A stretch of DNA of 22,855 nt, taken from positions 1-22,855 of the forward strand of contig JAAZAH010000135.1 of assembly GCA_012514415.1 (NCBI GenBank). The letters are read 5' to 3'. Shown here piece by piece: positions 7,172 through 15,743 of the stretch; positions within the stretch are counted from its first letter, which is position 1, and the number at the start of each line of letters is the position of its first letter. This stretch comes from Sandaracinaceae bacterium (GTDB lineage Bacteria > Myxococcota_A > Polyangia > Polyangiales > Houyiibacteriaceae). Made by a program: the position numbers and the translations under genes. The notes beneath the pieces are model-generated. The model ran no database searches and had not been told where the DNA came from. It saw nothing but the letters and a program-made list of their open reading frames with translations.

Positions 7172-8161
7172 ATGAAGAAAGCCTTAGTTACGGGCGGCCT
7201 TGGGTTCCTCGGCAGCTCGATCGTCCGTGTGCTCCTCGACCGCGGTGTCGAGGTTCGAGTTCTCGCGCTTCCAAATGAGCCTATGACGAATGTCGAGGGC
7301 CTCGACATCGAGGTGATGCGCGGCAATGTCCTCGATCCCGATGTATGCAAAGAGGCGGTGAAGGGGATGGACACCGTCTTCCACGTCGCCGCGGTCTATA
7401 AAGACTATATGCCGGATCCGACGCCCATGTACGTCGTCAACCAGACCGGCACCTACAATATGCTCGAAGCCGCTCGGCGCGAGGGCGTTGAAAAAACCAT
7501 CTACACGGCGAGCATCGTCTCGTTGGGGCGCCCCCCGATGGGCGTCCTTGGCGACGAAAACACGAAGTACGATGCTTGGGATATCGACTTCGCCTATGGG
7601 CGCTCGAAATTTTATAGCCGACTGCTCGCGGAATCCTTTGCCGAATGGGGGATGGATGTGCGGGTTGTCTGCCCCGGGATCATCTTTGGACCGGGCGACC
7701 TCGGACCCACGCCCTCGGGCAAGCTCATCATCGAGACGGTGAAGGGTGAAAACCCTCCAGTCTATGTCGATGGTGGCGCGAGCTATGTCGATGTCCGCGA
7801 TTGCGCCGAGGTGCATGTCCTCGCCGCCGAAAAGGGGAAGGCGGGCGAGCGATACATCGCCTCGAAGCACAACCTCAATAACCTCCAACTGATCGAATCG
7901 GTCAACTCAGTCGCGGGGGTGACGCGGCGCTATTTCCGCGTGCCGGTGCCCATCGCGCGGGCTGCCGTTTCACTCAAGGAGGCGCAGGATATCCGCGCCG
8001 GCAAGGAGCCCTCGCTTACGCGGACGTTCTTTGAGTATTCGCTCAAACCGAGCTTCTTCAATACCGAAAAGAGCGTGCGCGAGCTCGGCGCGACCTATCG
8101 ACCCATCGAGGAGACCATCCGCGATGCGATCGAGTGGTTCCGCGCCAATGGTTACGTCTGA
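7172..8161 (+). CDS. NAD(P)-dependent epimerase/dehydratase (extended SDR, HpnA-like)
   Basis: A 329-aa extended short-chain dehydrogenase. Cofactor motif TGGLGFLG is at residues 7-14, near the N-terminus. The catalytic residues are Ser114 in YTASIVSLG and Tyr142/Lys146 in AYGRSK. The CPGIIFGPGD stretch and the length match the hopanoid-associated sugar epimerase (HpnA) and dihydroflavonol-reductase-like group. The substrate is unknown: no hopanoid gene is in the window, so HpnA itself is not claimed. Asp/Glu-type acceptor residues after the second strand are not obvious, leaving NAD versus NADP open. It is a single-gene unit with its own candidate promoter and a strong intrinsic terminator 30 bp after the stop. 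Confidence 0.85.
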   Translation: MKKALVTGGLGFLGSSIVRVLLDRGVEVRVLALPNEPMTNVEGLDIEVMRGNVLDPDVCKEAVKGMDTVFHVAAVYKDYMPDPTPMYVVNQTGTYNMLEAARREGVEKTIYTASIVSLGRPPMGVLGDENTKYDAWDIDFAYGRSKFYSRLLAESFAEWGMDVRVVCPGIIFGPGDLGPTPSGKLIIETVKGENPPVYVDGGASYVDVRDCAEVHVLAAEKGKAGERYIASKHNLNNLQLIESVNSVAGVTRRYFRVPVPIARAAVSLKEAQDIRAGKEPSLTRTFFEYSLKPSFFNTEKSVRELGATYRPIEETIRDAIEWFRANGYV

Positions 8162-8191
8162 GCCGGGCACGAGTCCGCATCGCGCGTTCCC

Positions 8192-8220
8192 AAGGGCCTG
8201 CTTTGTGCGGGCCCTTTTTT
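8192..8220 (+). terminator. intrinsic (Rho-independent) terminator after the epimerase gene
   Basis: AAGGGCCTGC (8192-8201), loop TTTGT, GCGGGCCCTT (8207-8216), then T's to 8220. This is a ten-pair stem with one G-T wobble and a T-run, the clearest terminator in the window. Confidence 0.92.
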
Positions 8221-8238
8221 GATTCGCTTTTGCGAATC
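8221..8238. repeat. second perfect hairpin directly after the terminator
   Basis: GATTCGC, loop TTTT, GCGAATC: a perfect seven-pair inverted repeat starting at the base after the terminator T-run. It has no T-tract of its own. Its role is unknown. Confidence 0.6.
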
Positions 8239-8341
8239 GAGGACTTGGATCGCCGGGATCACGCGCACGGCAATCCACGCGATTGTCGACGCTTCATTTC
8301 GCGAAAATCCGATCGCGACCGATCGGGTTTCTGCTAGGTTC

Positions 8342-8362
8342 TTTCTTTCACCTCGAAAGAAA
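8342..8362 (+). repeat. inverted repeat just before the purC start codon
   Basis: TTTCTTTC, loop ACCTC, GAAAGAAA: eight A-T/G-C pairs ending six bases before the purC ATG. The right arm is the only purine-rich stretch that could act as ribosome-binding site, so folding would hide it. An extended -10-like TGCTAGGTT at 8332-8340 lies just upstream. No known riboswitch is recognised. Confidence 0.5.
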
Positions 8363-8368
8363 AGAGCC

Positions 8369-9328
8369 ATGAGCGTCGATACAGAAACCCTAAGGAAGGG
8401 CCTCGAACTCACCCTCGACTCCTCCGATCTCGGCATCGGCCATAAATACGAAGGCAAGGTCCGCGACAACTACACAAAGGATGGAAGGCGCTATATCGTC
8501 GTCACTGATCGCATCAGCGCCTTCGATCGGGTCATTGGCACCCTCCCCTTCAAGGGGCAGGTCTTGAATTCTCTGGCCGCCTTCTGGTTCGAAGAGACGC
8601 GCGATCTCGTCCCGAACCATGTGATCGACGTCCCCGATCCGAACGTGATGGTCGCCGTCGAATGCGAGGCGCTTCCGGTCGAGATGATTGTACGCGCGTA
8701 CATTACGGGCGTCACTTCAACGAGCATCTGGACGCACTATAAAAATGGCGCCCGCGTTTTTTGCGGACACGAGCTTCCTGACGGGCTCGTCAAAGATCAG
8801 AAGCTCCCCGAACCCATTCTTACGCCAAGCACAAAGGCCGAGCGCGGCGATCACGACGTGAGCGCGAGCCGCGAAGAGATTCTCGCCATGGGCAAGCTCA
8901 GCGCACGCGATTTCGATGAGGCGGCGGAGTATGCGATGGCGCTCTTCGCGCATGGCCAAAAGCTCTGCGCCGAACGCGGGCTGATCCTCGTCGACACCAA
9001 GTATGAGTTCGGAAAAACGCCGGACGGGAAGATCGTCGTCATCGACGAGATTCATACGGCCGATAGCTCGCGTTTCTGGTTCGCGTCGACCTATGAGGAG
9101 CGCTTTAAGGCGGGTGAGAGCCCGGAGAGCTTCGATAAGGAATACGTGCGGCGATTCCTTGCCGATCAGGGCTATACCGGCGACGGTCCCGTCCCCCATA
9201 TCCCCGACGAAGTTCGCATCGAGGCGGCGCGCCGCTACATCACCGCATGCGAGACGATCCGCGGTGAGGCCTTCGTGCCTAACCTCGAGGCCCCCGGGCC
9301 GCGCATGAAAAAGAACCTCGGGCTCTGA
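8369..9328 (+). CDS. purC: phosphoribosylaminoimidazole-succinocarboxamide (SAICAR) synthase
   Basis: Catalyses the ATP-dependent joining of CAIR and aspartate to SAICAR in de novo purine synthesis, in the cytoplasm. The frame is open earlier, but the protein should start at ATG 8369, giving 319 aa, the size of the long (yeast Ade1-like) type. Family motifs are GKVRDNY (29-35), VTDRISAFD (45-53), VEMIVRAYITG (104-114), LPEPILTPSTKAERGDHD (146-163) and the later DEIHTADSSRFW, all intact. A short A/G-rich stretch precedes the ATG but no strong Shine-Dalgarno sequence; an inverted repeat covers it. The gene stands alone behind the epimerase terminator and converges on the acyl-CoA synthetase. 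The next pathway gene here, purL, is 6.5 kb away. Confidence 0.95.
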   Translation: MSVDTETLRKGLELTLDSSDLGIGHKYEGKVRDNYTKDGRRYIVVTDRISAFDRVIGTLPFKGQVLNSLAAFWFEETRDLVPNHVIDVPDPNVMVAVECEALPVEMIVRAYITGVTSTSIWTHYKNGARVFCGHELPDGLVKDQKLPEPILTPSTKAERGDHDVSASREEILAMGKLSARDFDEAAEYAMALFAHGQKLCAERGLILVDTKYEFGKTPDGKIVVIDEIHTADSSRFWFASTYEERFKAGESPESFDKEYVRRFLADQGYTGDGPVPHIPDEVRIEAARRYITACETIRGEAFVPNLEAPGPRMKKNLGL

Positions 9329-9344
9329 TCCGCCCCCGGGCGGA
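9329..9344. repeat. hairpin between the convergent purC and acyl-CoA synthetase genes
   Basis: TCCGCC, loop CCCG, GGCGGA, directly after the purC stop codon. No T-run follows on either strand, so termination is possible but not shown. Confidence 0.4.
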
Positions 9345-9360
9345 CTCACTCCCGCTCGCC

Positions 9361-11229
9361 TCAGCGGGCACGGCGGGAGGCATCCCCCGATTTTCCGCCC
9401 GCATCGCTCCGATAAAACGATGCGATCGTATCGGCATAGCGCGAGACGATTGCGCCGCGGCGCTTTTTAAGGCTGGCCGTGAGCTCGGCCCGCTCGATCG
9501 CAAATGGACGCGGGAGAATCGCGAAGCGCTTGATCGTCTGATGCCTCGCGACGTTTTGATTCACCTCAACGTCGATGCGATGCTCGAGCCAATCGATGAG
9601 CTTTGGCATCTGCACGAGCTCATGCATCGGCGCCTTGGGGAGACCCACGGTTTCGATGAGCTGGTCGAGCTGGGCCGGATCGAGCGTGATGAGCGCCGAA
9701 AGAAAGGGCTTCCGATCGCCGACGACGACCGCGTGCTGCACGCCGAGGATGCCTTGGAGCATGTTCTCGATCGGTATTGGCGCGATATTCCGCCCGCCAG
9801 CCGTGATGATGATCTCCTTGATGCGTCCGGTGATGATGAGATTGCCATCGTCATCGAAACCGCCGAGATCTCCGGTGCGGAGGAAGCCGTCTTCGGTGAA
9901 GAGCGCGGCGTTCGCCTCCTCATCCCGGAAATAACCCGGGGTGTTCATCGGGCCCCTCACCTCGATCTCGGCTTGGTCCGAAAGCCGGACCTCGACGCCC
10001 GGCAGCGGCTTCCCCACCGTGCCAAACCGCGGCCTTCGGTGGTCGGCAACCGTGACGAGTCCGCAGGTCTCCGTGAGCCCATAGCCCTCGACGATCACAA
10101 TGCCGATCGAGGCGAAGAACTCTTGGGTGCGTGCCGAGATCGGCGCCGAACCCGAACACGCGAGGCGGAGACGACCGAAGCCGAGGCTTCGCCGGATCGA
10201 GTCGATGGCGAGCTTTCGCGCGAGACGGCGCATGGGGTTAAGCTGCCGCTCGAGGCTTCGATCGCCATACTCGTAAAACGCGCCGAGCTCGGTCTCGCGG
10301 CACCATTTTACGACGCCCGCCTTGGTCGGACTAAGCGAATCGAATTCTTTCCGGAGCCCGCGCTCCATCGCCTCCCAGATTTGCGGGACACCGAGGAAGA
10401 CAGTCGGCTCGAACTCGCGAAGCAGATCGCGGAACTCGCTCATATCCGGGCAAAAATGGACCTCCCCCCCAAAGATGGCGGGAAAGACAACGCTGAAGAG
10501 CTGCTCCGCTTGATGGCTGAGAGGGAGATAGCTCACCGCGCGGTAATCGTCCTCGCCGACGAGCTCTTGAAAGCGCCCATACCCCGCATTTGCCACCGCC
10601 ATCAGCCCGCGATGCGTTTGCTGGACGCCCTTTGGCTCGCTCGTCGTGCCCGAGGTGTAGACGAGCAAGCAGACGTCATCGGGCATGATCTCGCGGAGGC
10701 GCTGTTCGACCTCGGCCTCCCCTTCGGCACGCCCACGCTCAAGAAGTTCATCGAAGCAAAGGAGGCGCGGATCGTCGGCCGCCGCTCCCGCCGCATCGCG
10801 CGCGACGGGCAAAAAGCTCACGATCCGCTCGACGGCGGGAATCTTCCCGTCGCGCTCGAGCCGCAGGATGGTCTCGAGCTCATGCGCGCTATCGATGAAT
10901 ACGAAACGCGCCTCGGTATGACGAAAGATATAGGCGACCTGTTCATCGGTCGCTGTATCGAAAATCGGGGTCGGGACGGCGCGAGCGATCTGGGTCGCGT
11001 ATTGAAGCATCACCCATTCGGGCTCGTTCCGCCCAATCATCGCCACGCGTTCGCCGCGTTCGAGCCCGAGGCCGATCAGCCCGCGCGCGAGATCACGAGC
11101 GATTTCGTAAAACTCAATCCCCGACCAGCTAAGCCGTTCCCCCCCGCGCTTCACCGAGAGCGCAGGAAGGTGCTCACGCTCGATGGCGCCTCGGCGTAGT
11201 AAATCGATGAGCGTCGAAGGTTCACGCAT
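9361..11229 (-). CDS. fadD: long-chain fatty acyl-CoA synthetase (AMP-forming)
   Basis: Activates fatty acids to acyl-AMP and then acyl-CoA, probably at the inner membrane face. The ATG at 11229 is preferred over a TTG two codons upstream because GGGGGGA lies eight bases before it, giving 622 aa, normal for the FadD15-type group. Motifs of the ANL superfamily in order: P-loop YTSGTTSEPKGV (191-202), PLSHQAEQ, GVPQIWEAM, EGYGLTETCG (381-390), RTGDLGGFDDDG (451-462) and GRIKEIIITAGGRNIAP. The P-loop has Ser where Gly is usual (TSEPKG for TGxPKG). The C-terminal catalytic lysine region reads ELTASLKKRRG rather than the common ELTPTLKLKR. It converges on purC. Chain-length specificity cannot be read. 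Confidence 0.92.
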   Translation of the reverse strand: MREPSTLIDLLRRGAIEREHLPALSVKRGGERLSWSGIEFYEIARDLARGLIGLGLERGERVAMIGRNEPEWVMLQYATQIARAVPTPIFDTATDEQVAYIFRHTEARFVFIDSAHELETILRLERDGKIPAVERIVSFLPVARDAAGAAADDPRLLCFDELLERGRAEGEAEVEQRLREIMPDDVCLLVYTSGTTSEPKGVQQTHRGLMAVANAGYGRFQELVGEDDYRAVSYLPLSHQAEQLFSVVFPAIFGGEVHFCPDMSEFRDLLREFEPTVFLGVPQIWEAMERGLRKEFDSLSPTKAGVVKWCRETELGAFYEYGDRSLERQLNPMRRLARKLAIDSIRRSLGFGRLRLACSGSAPISARTQEFFASIGIVIVEGYGLTETCGLVTVADHRRPRFGTVGKPLPGVEVRLSDQAEIEVRGPMNTPGYFRDEEANAALFTEDGFLRTGDLGGFDDDGNLIITGRIKEIIITAGGRNIAPIPIENMLQGILGVQHAVVVGDRKPFLSALITLDPAQLDQLIETVGLPKAPMHELVQMPKLIDWLEHRIDVEVNQNVARHQTIKRFAILPRPFAIERAELTASLKKRRGAIVSRYADTIASFYRSDAGGKSGDASRRAR

Positions 11230-11509
11230 ATCCAAGTCCCCCCGCTCCCCATTTAACGAGGTGCGGCTTCTTAGCGCGTTTCCGACTCACTTCCATACGA
11301 AATTCATTCGCCTCGATGCCCCCCGTGTTCTAGCGTGAATTTTGCGTCATGCACGGAGCAATTCCTTGGACTCGAGTGTGCATTTTTCCGATCGCTCACT
11401 CACTAACTCCGCCCCTAAGGGTCCAATCTCCGCGGGCGAAGGGCGCTCATGCGGCCGAAATCGATGCCGCTCGCTCACTTCTCCGGATGCGATAAGGCTC
11501 GAATCGGGC

Positions 11510-11515
11510 TAGCTT
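11510..11515 (+). promoter_or_regulatory. -10-like box before the 529-aa membrane protein gene
   Basis: TAGCTT, identical to the -10 candidate of yggX, seven bases before the ATG at 11523, with no Shine-Dalgarno sequence. No clear -35 is present. It sits in a 293-bp divergent region (11230-11522) in which I see no gene and no other recognisable site. Confidence 0.35.
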
Positions 11516-11522
11516 TCGCCCG

Positions 11523-13112
11523 ATGTACTCACCGGGAGAATTGCTGACCTTCGCCTTTTACGGCGTGATGGTCCTCGCGCTCCTTTACTTTCTCCATAAG
11601 GTCGCCTGGTTCATTCAATTCCGGCGCCTCCAATCGCGCCTCGTCGAGCGCGCGCTCGCCCGGATGGGGAAGACGACGGATGCGACGCTCCTTCGATGGG
11701 ATATGCGCGCCGACGATTCGTGGCATGAGGCGGGCACCGTAGATCGCAGCCCTGAGGCTTATATCGCGCGTATCGAGTCCGAGATTCGTGAAGCGTCGAC
11801 CAAGAGCTCGCTTAGCCTTACCAAGCTCAAAGAGGCGATCGTCGATGAGGTCCTCGACCGACCGCACGAAAAGATGGAGCTGGTCGCGCTCGAGCTCCAT
11901 CGCTTGCGCGAGCCTCCGATGCGCATCGCCATCGTCGATGAAATCCCGGCCATTCGTATGCCCGAGCCGCCCGACGAGTCCCTCTTCGAGCTCGAATTTC
12001 GCTCGCGCTATTCGCTGAAAGAGCGCCTCCTCACCTTCATCCTCGGCGCGGCCGACGTGTTTTATAGCTCGAACCATGTGGCGAAGATGAGCCAAAACGC
12101 CGGGCTTCCGCTCTCGGTCGTGCTCCGGCGCACAAGCCTCATCGTGCTCATCCTTGTCGCCATCCTGGTCGATATCGCCTTTGGCATTCAGAAGGCACTC
12201 ATCGCCAAGGTCGAGGGCTTTGTCGGCGAGCGCGAGGGCTTTTATTACGAAACCCTGCCGACGCTAATTGGTGGAGGTCTCTGGCTGAGTATTTACGGGC
12301 TCATCTACCTCTCGCTCTTCTTCTACCTCTGGTCGCGTTCGCTCGTCCATCGGAGGCGGCTGCGCGCCATGCAATCCGAGTTCAACGAGACCCTCTCCTT
12401 GCTCATGAACGAGCATCGAGAGCGGCTTGGACGCTGGGCGCGCGATTATGGTGCAATGCTCGATGAAGCCTCGAGCGTGGTCCTCAAACAAGCCGAGATG
12501 CTCTATGAGCGCGCCATCGATCGAATCCGCAGGCGGCTCGCAAGTCACGAACTTCTCGAACATGCCGATCGCGCCTCGCGCGCCTTTTTCGTTCGGCTCC
12601 CCGAGAGCAGCCAGAAGCTCGAGGACGTCGCCACGGGCCGCCGCCATAGCCTTCGCCATCTCATCTGGCCGCGGGCCGAGGAGATGGAGTATCAGGTCCG
12701 CCACGCCCAATATCGCGCGGCCTTTCGACATCTCGATCTCATCGGCAGTGAGCTCCGCGGGCCAAGCCCCGACTCGAAGAAGGCGCAAGAGCTGTGGCGC
12801 GCGCTCGTCGCCTACGCGCGGATGTTTCCCGAGGTGCTCCCCGATGATTTTCGGCAGACGCTCAAAGAGGCTTACGATCGGAATCTCGAGCGGCTCATCG
12901 AAAACACCGAGAGCGATCTCCGCGAGCTCGACGTGCAGCTCACCGAGCTGGCAGAGGGACTCAAACGAACCTTCATCGCCGCTGGGCCGCTCATCGAAAG
13001 CCGCGTCGAACTCGAATCCGAGAGCGCGCACGGCGAGCTCGCCCGTTATACCTCGAAGATCGTCCGGGTTCGCGAGCAGGCGCGCCTTGAGGCGATGGCC
13101 TTTGAGATTTAA
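11523..13112 (+). CDS. uncharacterised three-TM protein with long helical C-terminal region
   Basis: I do not recognise this 529-aa protein. Three hydrophobic segments are visible: about residues 8-30, 204-222 and 247-270. Between the first and second lies a charged, largely helical region with repeated heptad-like Glu/Arg/Leu patterns (75-130). After the third is SRSLVHRRRLR, a positive flank that predicts a cytoplasmic C-terminus. Residues 280-529 are almost entirely charged helix (for example 320-345 and 440-480), consistent with coiled coil or a helical bundle. No enzyme motif, nucleotide-binding loop or Cys pair is seen. Codon use is like the neighbours. It stands alone, diverges from the acyl-CoA synthetase and ends six bases from the convergent GT-C-like gene. 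A role as a membrane scaffold or sensor is only a guess. Confidence 0.8.
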   Translation: MYSPGELLTFAFYGVMVLALLYFLHKVAWFIQFRRLQSRLVERALARMGKTTDATLLRWDMRADDSWHEAGTVDRSPEAYIARIESEIREASTKSSLSLTKLKEAIVDEVLDRPHEKMELVALELHRLREPPMRIAIVDEIPAIRMPEPPDESLFELEFRSRYSLKERLLTFILGAADVFYSSNHVAKMSQNAGLPLSVVLRRTSLIVLILVAILVDIAFGIQKALIAKVEGFVGEREGFYYETLPTLIGGGLWLSIYGLIYLSLFFYLWSRSLVHRRRLRAMQSEFNETLSLLMNEHRERLGRWARDYGAMLDEASSVVLKQAEMLYERAIDRIRRRLASHELLEHADRASRAFFVRLPESSQKLEDVATGRRHSLRHLIWPRAEEMEYQVRHAQYRAAFRHLDLIGSELRGPSPDSKKAQELWRALVAYARMFPEVLPDDFRQTLKEAYDRNLERLIENTESDLRELDVQLTELAEGLKRTFIAAGPLIESRVELESESAHGELARYTSKIVRVREQARLEAMAFEI

Positions 13113-13118
13113 CGGCGG

Positions 13119-14483
13119 TCAATGCGGCTGAAAGAAGCGCTCCTGCGTCGGATCCTCGTCGTAGAAGCGATGATGGCGATCGAAGGTGACGGCCCCGAAG
13201 GAATTCACCACAACCGAGACGAGGACGAGCGCCGTAAAGAGCCTTCCGAAGCGTCGCCCCATGAGCGCGAGGGCCACGATGCCGAGCGGCAGCCAATCAA
13301 GGACGAAGCGCGGAGCAAACTGTACCCAGCCCGTATTCTGGTAGAGGAGATCGAGGAAAAAGACGGCAAGGATCGCGAGCAGCAGTGCGACGACTCGGAG
13401 GCTTATCCGCGCAGGATAGAGCAAATAGACGAGCGCCGGCGAGACGATCCAGAGCGCGAGGCCATGGCGGCTGATCGTGAGATAAGGCGGCGCATCGCTG
13501 AACCAGGGCAGGCTCGTGAAATGCGCTGTGAGGTTTCGCGCAAGATAGTGATAGCCAAAAAGCCCCCACTCTTCGATCCGATCGATCCAGCGGATCATCA
13601 GGAAGCGGTGCCCGTATTCGCCGGGATCGCCGAAACGCGCGTGATTATGGAGCGCGAGGATGGCGCCGATGAGTGCGATCGGAAGTGCGAAGCGGGCATA
13701 ACGCCCGAGGGTCTCGGGATCGAGGGCGGCGCGGAGGAGATCGCGGAAGCTCGGCTTTTCAGCGAGACCACCTTCGGGCCCTTCGGCGTAGTCATGCGCG
13801 CGGCGTAGGGCGGGGCGGAGCGCTTCGATCGCGAAAAATACGGAAAGCAGGACCGCGCTCGGACGAGTGGCGAGGAGGCCGCCGATCGCAAGACCGGCAA
13901 GAAAAGGGCGCGCCCCATCCGTCGCCGCAAGGAGGTAAAGGACAATGAGCGCGCAGGCGACCACATGGGCCGCGAACCAAACGGTCCCCTGCACAGCCGA
14001 GAAGAAATAGACCGTACCGAATGCAAAGAAGGCGACGAGAAGAAGATCGTCGCGCTCGGTCCGCTGGCTCTCGCCCGCTTCGCGGAGGCGCCTCAGGTAG
14101 ACGAAAAGAAGGGCGGGAGCGAGGCCGGCAAGGAGGCCAAAAAAGAGCGCGTCCCGTACGTGGAGCCCCCAGATCGCCACTGCGGGAAGCAAAAGGACGG
14201 CAGGGAGAGGCGGAAACGAGACATAGTATCGGTAGCTCTCTTTGGGCGAGCTCGAGGACGCACAACGCTTCCCTGTTGCTTCGTCGAAACAAGCCCAATC
14301 GTTGGTTCCGGGCGGCTCCGATCCGAGATCGAGTCGGCCATCGAGCCAAGCTGCGGCAAGATGAACGAAATGATTGTTGGGTGTCGGAGCTTGGAGCCGT
14401 TCCCACGATAAAAGCAGATAGATCGCCGTCGCGATGAAGTAGATGGCGAGCGGGATCGAGAGGCGTCTTCGGAGCGGCTTCAC
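13119..14483 (-). CDS. polytopic membrane protein, GT-C glycosyltransferase-like
   Basis: A 454-aa inner-membrane protein with roughly ten hydrophobic segments. The N-terminal pattern is one TM helix (8-26) followed by a large external loop that reads NNHFVHLAAAWLDGRLDL and later YYVSFPPLPAVLLLPA (86-101). This resembles the first loop of ArnT/mannosyltransferase-like GT-C proteins, which transfer sugars from polyprenyl-phosphate donors, and Asp/Glu residues in that loop (Asp48, Asp52, Glu56, Asp62) are candidates for the acidic catalytic site. Cys65 and Cys74 could form a disulfide. The start is GTG at 14483 with no ribosome-binding site; an ATG is not available nearby. The diguanylate cyclase gene lies 150 bp upstream on the same strand. 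Donor, acceptor and even transferase activity are inferred from topology and motif resemblance. Confidence 0.72.
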   Translation of the reverse strand: MKPLRRRLSIPLAIYFIATAIYLLLSWERLQAPTPNNHFVHLAAAWLDGRLDLGSEPPGTNDWACFDEATGKRCASSSSPKESYRYYVSFPPLPAVLLLPAVAIWGLHVRDALFFGLLAGLAPALLFVYLRRLREAGESQRTERDDLLLVAFFAFGTVYFFSAVQGTVWFAAHVVACALIVLYLLAATDGARPFLAGLAIGGLLATRPSAVLLSVFFAIEALRPALRRAHDYAEGPEGGLAEKPSFRDLLRAALDPETLGRYARFALPIALIGAILALHNHARFGDPGEYGHRFLMIRWIDRIEEWGLFGYHYLARNLTAHFTSLPWFSDAPPYLTISRHGLALWIVSPALVYLLYPARISLRVVALLLAILAVFFLDLLYQNTGWVQFAPRFVLDWLPLGIVALALMGRRFGRLFTALVLVSVVVNSFGAVTFDRHHRFYDEDPTQERFFQPH

Positions 14484-14633
14484 GGGCGAGGAGGATAGCC
14501 GCGGCGCGCGCTCTGCGAAACCATCACGTGTCCATCACGGATTCACGAAGCGCGGTCCAATGCATCCGGGCCAAGCCATGCACGGTCTCGAGCACGGAAT
14601 CGGACGCCCGACGCAGCCTTGCCCGGATCGGAC

Positions 14634-15734
14634 TCAGGAGGCGCGATCCATCACGCGATCGCCGCTCGCTCTCTTTGCAAGATAGGCGAGGTCGTCGGCG
14701 CGTTTGATCACATCCTCGACAGTATCGCCGGGCATCGCGACCGTCACGCCAACGCTTGCGGTGACGCGAACATCATCGCCAAAGCGCGCGCCGATGGTGC
14801 GGACGGTTTCCGCGAGGGCCTCGGCGCGCTCTCGCGCGAGGTTGTCTTTGACGCCGAAGAGGACGACAAGAAACTCATCACCGCCGAATCGACAGACGAT
14901 ATCATCGCTTCGGACGGCCGCGGCGAGTCCGTCCGCGATCTCGACGAGCAGCCGATCGCCGATGAGATGCCCATGCCCGTCGTTGACGTATTTGAAGTTA
15001 TCGAGATCGATCATGGCGAGCGCAAAGGGACGCATCTCGCCGCCATCGAGACCGAGCGCGCGATTCAGCTCTTCGACTAAAAAACGGCGGTTGAAAAGCC
15101 CCGTGAGAGGATCGCGGATGCTGAGATCGGTGAGGCGGCGGTTGGCCCGCTCGAGTTCTCTCTCCTCTTGTTGAATCTTGGTGAGGAGTCCGCCTACCAC
15201 GATTGCCGAACCGATATTCGCGATCGCTGCGAGGGCGATGAGGACGAAAACTGCGGATAGATCGGGCCCTGTTTTTGCGATCCAGTGCGGCGCACCCGGC
15301 GCATATGGAATCACGCCTGTCGCCTCCAAAAGGAGCGTTGTGGCGTACATGATCACACCGATGATCGCCATCAGCGTGCCCATCACACGGCCCACCACAA
15401 GCATGTTCAGAATCGAGCCGAATGTATAGAGAATGACGAAGATGCTCGAAGCGCTCCCCACATGATGGAGAATCAGCGTAAGCACCGCGAAATCCACGAT
15501 GCCGCCGACCATCGGGCGCCCCCATCCGCCCTTTCCAAAATAGATCATCGTCTGTAAGATGAGCGCGATGATCAAATAGCCGATGAAGAGCGGGCGATAG
15601 GCCGCCATCGACGGATAAAGGACGGGAAAGATCGTAAACGTCCCGAAGGCGAGTACACAACGGCTCAGACCCGCTAGAAATGGGAGCAGCTGGGGGTTCT
15701 CGCTCAGCGCGCTCCACGGCTTCATCCGTCGCAT
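14634..15734 (-). CDS. membrane-bound GGDEF diguanylate cyclase
   Basis: Predicted to make c-di-GMP from two GTP. The 366-aa protein has an N-terminal membrane domain of about six TM helices (20-185), a short signalling helix (IQQEERELERANRRL, 187-201) and a C-terminal GGDEF domain starting at SIRDPLTGLFNRR. The active-site motif is RFGGDEF with GGDEF at 284-288, and RSDD at 275-278 is a correctly spaced RxxD inhibitory site, so an active, product-inhibited cyclase is expected. No EAL or receiver domain is present. The sensor domain is not a named type I can identify. The ATG has GAGG four bases upstream and a TATACT box nine bases upstream. It diverges from purL over 129 bp and precedes the GT-C-like gene. 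Confidence 0.92.
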   Translation of the reverse strand: MRRMKPWSALSENPQLLPFLAGLSRCVLAFGTFTIFPVLYPSMAAYRPLFIGYLIIALILQTMIYFGKGGWGRPMVGGIVDFAVLTLILHHVGSASSIFVILYTFGSILNMLVVGRVMGTLMAIIGVIMYATTLLLEATGVIPYAPGAPHWIAKTGPDLSAVFVLIALAAIANIGSAIVVGGLLTKIQQEERELERANRRLTDLSIRDPLTGLFNRRFLVEELNRALGLDGGEMRPFALAMIDLDNFKYVNDGHGHLIGDRLLVEIADGLAAAVRSDDIVCRFGGDEFLVVLFGVKDNLARERAEALAETVRTIGARFGDDVRVTASVGVTVAMPGDTVEDVIKRADDLAYLAKRASGDRVMDRAS

Positions 15735-15743
15735 AAGACCTCA

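Noticed and set aside
8219..8368. Upstream extension of purC to an ATG at 8219
   Set aside because: It begins inside the terminator T-run and would add 50 residues with no family counterpart before the typical N-terminus.
9541..11199. 552-codon open frame on the plus strand
   Set aside because: It lies wholly antisense to the acyl-CoA synthetase, whose motifs are unmistakable. Long antisense frames are expected at this GC content, and its translation has no domain pattern.
11349..11495. 48-codon ORF beginning MHGAIPWTRV in the intergenic region
   Set aside because: Third-position base use is unlike the real genes, there is no ribosome-binding site, and the sequence shows no domain or convincing signal peptide.
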